Shown here in pieces: positions 7,461-9,926 of a stretch of DNA of 9,926 nucleotides. The notes beneath the pieces were generated by a model that was not told the DNA's origin, searched no databases, and saw only the letters and a list, made by a program, of their open reading frames with translations. Within the stretch, counting starts at the first letter, position 1; each line of letters starts with the position of its first letter. The translations under genes and the position numbers were made by a program. Source of the DNA: Anaerolineales bacterium UBA2232 (GTDB taxonomy: Bacteria > Chloroflexota > Anaerolineae > UBA2200); assembly GCA_002348045.1 (NCBI GenBank), contig DDYO01000310.1:1-9926 (forward strand), written 5' to 3'.

Positions 7461-7489
7461 AAAATACAGCATCGCTGTGCTTCTGTCAT
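7461..7489 (-). promoter_or_regulatory. Candidate sigma70-type promoter for the sigma/anti-sigma operon
   Basis: On the minus strand, ATGACA (7489-7484, 5 of 6 to TTGACA) and TATTTT (7466-7461, 4 of 6 to TATAAT) are separated by 17 bp. The predicted start near 7454 leaves a leader of about 47 nt to TTG 7406. The spacer holds a short inverted repeat, ACAGC-ATC-GCTGT, that could bind a dimeric regulator. No ECF-type GGAAC/CGTC pair was found here, so autoregulation by the encoded sigma is not evident. Confidence 0.4.
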
Positions 7490-7526
7490 CTTGAGAGCGG
7501 TAATCCTTACGATAGTTTCATACGGG

Positions 7527-7540
7527 CGCGCCATGGCGCG
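7527..7540. promoter_or_regulatory. Perfect 14-bp palindrome in the divergent intergenic region
   Basis: CGCGCCATGGCGCG reads the same on both strands and lies in the 241-bp gap between the divergent sigma gene and the 340-aa protein gene. Its position, upstream of both genes, would suit a dimeric repressor or activator site. GC-rich palindromes of this size can also arise by chance, so this is only a candidate. The rest of the gap (7407-7647) holds the two candidate promoters listed separately and no gene or RNA that I could recognise. Confidence 0.25.
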
Positions 7541-7612
7541 ACCGGGCGCCCGCGGCAGACTACGATACCCGCATTTCCATCGGCCGTCAAACCAGTTGGG
7601 CCAGCCGCGCAC

Positions 7613-7641
7613 TTGGCCCACCGACCCATCTCAGGGATAAT
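7613..7641 (+). promoter_or_regulatory. Candidate sigma70-type promoter immediately before the 340-aa protein gene
   Basis: TTGGCC (7613-7618, 4 of 6 to consensus) and GATAAT (7636-7641, 5 of 6) are separated by 17 bp. Transcription would start at about 7648, the A of the proposed ATG. Either the mRNA is leaderless, or translation begins at a later Met (7696 or 7726), or the resemblance is accidental. Confidence 0.35.
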
Positions 7642-7647
7642 GGGACC

Positions 7648-8670
7648 ATGGAGTTCAGCACCCGGGCGTTCACTTGTCGTGCCTGCTTCCAATGGATGTG
7701 CGCTGGCCTCGGCGGGCAGCTCGCGATGGTCTGGCCTTCCCTGTGGCGGTTGGCTGCCGGTTCGGCGCCAGGCAGGCCGCGGGCGCTGGCAGATGGTGCG
7801 ATCGTTGTCGGCATTCTGGTGGCCGGTAGCCTGGCCTTTGCTGGTGCTCGGGCCGTAGCCTTGCCAACGATCCCGGGCCAGTGGACGCTTGCGGAGCACG
7901 CTGCGCCCGTTGGTTCTGACGCGCTGATCTGGCTCGCCGGCGATCGCTCAAGTAGCGGGATGGCTCAGGCGGTCGCCAACACCTCGTGCCTGCCTCTCGT
8001 GTTCAAGCAAAACGTGTGCTCAGCATTTCCCCCTCAGCACTATGTGCTCCTGAGCGCTGATCCTCCTGGCCCCCATATCCCTGCCGCGGGGCATCCCGAC
8101 TACAATCTCCTGGCTGTCCGCGGCTATGCGGTTGCCCAGGCTCACCTTGGCCTCGTTCACTACGATGGCCCCCGCGACCCCAGCGCGCCTCAGTTCCGCG
8201 ACTTGTTTGCGGATCGGCGATTGCCGGCTTTTGGGTCGGCCTATCGGGCGAATGCCTGGGACTGGCTTGCCATGCGCCCTGGCCCGCCGGTCACCAGTCC
8301 TCCTGTTACCGTGTTGGCGCTGGCGACCGCGCCTGGAGAGATCCTGCACGTGCCCGACTCGGGTTATACCATCGGCAGCGGCGCCGAGGTCCTGGTACTC
8401 TTTGCCGCCGCTGACCGGGTGACCCTCAAGTACACCCGCGACGATAACACAGTGCGAGGGTATGCCCTGCACCTTGAGGGGATCTGCACCGATCCGGCAC
8501 TGCTGGTGCTCTATGAGCAGTGCAATGCTGCGGGCCGTGCTTTGCTGCCAGCGCTGCGACCTCGCCAGCCCTTTGCCCGAGCTGCCGGCGGCCAGATCAT
8601 CCTGGCCATCGCAGACACCGGCAGTCTGATGGATCCCCGGTCGCAGAAGGACTGGTGGCAGGCATACTGA
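7648..8670 (+). CDS. Membrane-anchored or secreted protein of unknown function
   Basis: I cannot name this 340-aa protein. A single hydrophobic helix at about residues 47-72 (GAIVVGILVAGSLAFAGARA) follows an Arg-containing stretch, so the remaining roughly 265 residues are probably outside the membrane. Two spaced cysteine pairs (Cys114/Cys124 and Cys280/Cys292) could form disulfides. The C-terminal part, from DSGYTIGSGAEVLVLFAAAD (about 238) through VTLKYTRDDNTVRGYALHLE to the end (SLMDPRSQKDWWQAY), has the compact beta-strand look of a folded extracellular module. It resembles a module I recall from other Chloroflexota secreted proteins, but I could not verify this. Starts possible are ATG 7648 (AGGGA about 10 nt upstream), 7696 and 7726; the last gives a more signal-peptide-like N-terminus. 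It is divergent from the sigma gene and 133 bp before the lipoprotein gene. Confidence 0.75.
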   Translation: MEFSTRAFTCRACFQWMCAGLGGQLAMVWPSLWRLAAGSAPGRPRALADGAIVVGILVAGSLAFAGARAVALPTIPGQWTLAEHAAPVGSDALIWLAGDRSSSGMAQAVANTSCLPLVFKQNVCSAFPPQHYVLLSADPPGPHIPAAGHPDYNLLAVRGYAVAQAHLGLVHYDGPRDPSAPQFRDLFADRRLPAFGSAYRANAWDWLAMRPGPPVTSPPVTVLALATAPGEILHVPDSGYTIGSGAEVLVLFAAADRVTLKYTRDDNTVRGYALHLEGICTDPALLVLYEQCNAAGRALLPALRPRQPFARAAGGQIILAIADTGSLMDPRSQKDWWQAY

Positions 8671-8733
8671 TGGGATGCTCCACGTTGTCCCTGGTGCGCC
8701 GACAGCGCGATGGCACCCGTGCAGAGTGTCACG

Positions 8734-8761
8734 GGAACCTGCCGACGCGTCCGCTCGTCTA
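8734..8761 (+). promoter_or_regulatory. Candidate ECF-sigma promoter for the lipoprotein gene
   Basis: GGAACC (8734-8739) and CGTCTA (8756-8761) are separated by exactly 16 bp, matching the common ECF -35 (GGAAC) and -10 (CGTC) elements at their standard spacing. It lies in the 133-bp gap after the 340-aa protein gene, and the -10 ends 42 bp before ATG 8804. The ECF sigma factor at 6828-7406 is the obvious candidate to read it. The pairing is inferred from motif and proximity only. Confidence 0.5.
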
Positions 8762-8803
8762 TTGGGTGGAGACAGTTTTGGATTTGTGGAAGAGAGGTCA
8801 GGC

Positions 8804-9926
8804 ATGATGAAGACACGAATGCGAATGATATTGTCGTTGCTGCTTGTGCTGAGCACAGCTTGTTCAACGGCGACCACGGGCGGTCCGACAACGACGCCCG
8901 CCAGGCCCAGCATACCGTCCACGGTCATCCCGGCCGGTGATGAGAAGGCCAGGCTGGTGGCGGAGGCGGCGGTGCGGAACCTGGCTTTGAGCCTGGGCGT
9001 AAGCGTGGACCGGGTCATGGTGGAACAAGTCGAGGCAGTGGATTGGCCGGACACCAGCCTTGGGCTGCCTGAGCCGGGCGAAATGTATGCCCAGGTTATT
9101 ACGCCCGGTTATCGCGTCGTCCTGCGCAGTGGAGAAAGGACCTATCAATTGCACACCGATGCGTCTGGCAGGAGCGTTATCGTCCGCGATCCGGATTCTT
9201 CCAGCTTTAGCCGCCCCAAGCCGCCCCTCGACGCGCTCCTGACCTACTTGCGTCAGAACTATCCCGAGATCGCCGTGGGCCAGCTCAGCCAGTGGACTCT
9301 CGAGGATGTCCCCGCGCCGGGAGCGGCGGGGGCAACGTGGACCTGGAACTATGGCGTCTGGACCATCACCATCCGAGAGGCTTTGGGGCCGCAGCAGCCC
9401 TACCAGGCGCTGCTGTCTCACGGCAATGATGGTCTGCAGTGGGTCGGCGTTTTGAGCTCCGAAGGCCATGTGGAACCTGCATCGCCGCCGGACGATGATA
9501 TGTTGACCTACCTCGCTTCCCTTGTGGATGAGTGGCAGGCGTCTCACAGCAACTGGGAGCTGCAGAGGGATGGCTGGGTAGTCCATGACATCACCCCTCC
9601 AGGGCTGGTCGGCGCCGTCACCTGGCTCTGCCAGCAGGGTTCCTGGACCGTACGATTGGTGCGGGTGGTGGCGCCGGATGCGCCCTTTTCCGTGGAGCTC
9701 ACCCACGCCGATGACGGCATGATCTGGAAGGGCGCCGTGCTGGCCGACCATCGCGTCATTCCCGAGGCCACTGCGGACCTGCTGGATCCGGAGTCCGCGT
9801 TTAGGTACCTGCTGGACTACCTGGTGCTGCAGCATCCCGGCATGGGGCTGGACCAACAGGTGGATTGGACAGGCAGTGACGAGACTCCGGCCAACGTGCT
9901 GGGGTATGTCTCGCGGGTGTGGCGGG
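8804..9926 (+). CDS. Lipoprotein with WPDTSLG module and tandem repeats (3' end off window)
   Basis: Translated to the window edge without a stop: 374 codons so far. The N-terminus is a lipoprotein signal peptide: MMKTRMRMILSLLLVLSTAC, with lipobox LSTAC and lipidation at Cys20, then a Thr/Pro-rich linker (21-45). Residues about 47-128 form a module with VRNLALSLGVSVDRV, WPDTSLGLPEPG and YAQVITPGYRVVL. From memory, this module recurs in Chloroflexota and other bacterial lipoproteins, usually with Cys in SLGC; here it is Leu. Residues 142-223, 232-321 and 330-374+ look like three divergent copies of one unit. The start is ATG 8804 (a second ATG follows at once), with AGAGAGGT about 6 nt upstream. 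An ECF-like promoter lies 42 bp before it. The protein should sit on the outer face of the membrane. Function unknown; binding of a surface ligand is a guess. Confidence 0.85.
   Translation, partial: MMKTRMRMILSLLLVLSTACSTATTGGPTTTPARPSIPSTVIPAGDEKARLVAEAAVRNLALSLGVSVDRVMVEQVEAVDWPDTSLGLPEPGEMYAQVITPGYRVVLRSGERTYQLHTDASGRSVIVRDPDSSSFSRPKPPLDALLTYLRQNYPEIAVGQLSQWTLEDVPAPGAAGATWTWNYGVWTITIREALGPQQPYQALLSHGNDGLQWVGVLSSEGHVEPASPPDDDMLTYLASLVDEWQASHSNWELQRDGWVVHDITPPGLVGAVTWLCQQGSWTVRLVRVVAPDAPFSVELTHADDGMIWKGAVLADHRVIPEATADLLDPESAFRYLLDYLVLQHPGMGLDQQVDWTGSDETPANVLGYVSRVWR
9227..9472 (+). repeat. Lipoprotein tandem repeat unit 1
   Basis: Residues 142-223. The pattern is LLTYL, then a Trp-containing stretch, GATWTWNYGVWTITI, a linker with PYQALLSHGNDGLQW and a closing VGVLSSEGHV. 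It matches unit 2 in the order and spacing of these blocks. Sequence identity is low, so the repeat shows in protein pattern and not in DNA. Confidence 0.5.
9497..9766 (+). repeat. Lipoprotein tandem repeat unit 2
   Basis: Residues 232-321. Blocks parallel to unit 1 are MLTYL, then W...D.TPPG, GAVTWLCQQGSWTVRL, PFSVELTHADDGMIWKG and the closing AVLADHRV. The WT(V/I)(R/T)(L/I) strand and the H-x-D-D/N-D-G-x-x-W block are the clearest shared marks. Confidence 0.5.
9791..9926 (+). repeat. Lipoprotein tandem repeat unit 3 (cut by window end)
   Basis: From residue 330: SAFRYLLDYLVLQHPGMGL matches the unit openings (LLTYLRQNYPEI, MLTYLASLVDEW), followed by VDWTGSDETPANVLGYVSRVWR. Only the first half is in the window, so membership is tentative. 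Confidence 0.35.

Noticed and set aside
7507..7899. Minus-strand open frame of 130 codons in the sigma-side intergenic region
   Set aside because: Arg/Pro-rich composition, no ribosome site or domain, and mostly antisense to the 340-aa protein gene.
8671..8733. Possible terminator after the 340-aa protein gene (GGTGC...GCACC)
   Set aside because: Only a 5-bp stem with a long loop and no T-run.
8020..9054. Minus-strand open frames (344 and 330 codons) opposite the 340-aa protein and the lipoprotein
   Set aside because: Low-complexity, Arg/Gly/His-rich products without domains. The plus strand carries a lipobox signal peptide and conserved modules with suitable starts.

Overview
The window is high-GC, gene-dense bacterial chromosome. 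The style of its proteins suggests Chloroflexota (Anaerolineae/Caldilineae-like): a FecR-type anti-sigma factor on long Thr/Pro stalks, a lipoprotein with a WPDTSLG...PG...QVITPGYR module, and an ABC-exporter half starting GWVGEGLESDAYDRQY. This is inference from protein style; no rRNA or other marker gene is present. I saw no mobile element, CRISPR array, tRNA or rRNA.

Left block (1-4743, all minus strand). A likely three-gene operon is read right to left. It starts with an ABC exporter half-transporter (4658-2892), followed after 46 bp by a class I fructose-bisphosphate aldolase (2845-1826), and after 65 bp by a second half-transporter (1760 to beyond position 1). The two ABC proteins have complementary ATP-site defects: Asp for the catalytic Glu in one, LSMGQ for LSGGQ in the other. 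This is the signature of a heterodimeric exporter with one degenerate site. A glycolytic enzyme lying between the two subunit genes is unusual. A sigma70-like promoter precedes the first gene, and its -35 lies inside a perfect 13-bp inverted repeat.

Middle block (4837-7406, minus strand). An ECF sigma factor overlaps by 4 nt a large one-pass membrane anti-sigma factor. The anti-sigma protein has an N-terminal zinc-binding-like motif, one transmembrane helix, a FecR-like domain, and two copies of a roughly 60-residue DUF5666-like domain, each carried on a Thr/Pro-rich stalk. It looks like a trans-envelope signalling device.

Right block (7648-9926, plus strand). A 241-bp divergent intergenic region separates the sigma gene from a 340-aa membrane-anchored or secreted protein of unknown function. 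After it comes a lipoprotein gene that runs off the window. The lipoprotein has a lipobox, one conserved Chloroflexota-style module and at least two and a half divergent tandem repeats. A well-spaced ECF-type promoter (GGAACC-N16-CGTCTA) lies 42 bp before its ATG, so the neighbouring ECF sigma factor may control this surface protein. No such motif was seen before the sigma gene itself, which has a sigma70-like promoter instead.

The most interesting ideas are the sigma/anti-sigma/surface-protein module on the right and the aldolase-in-exporter operon on the left.
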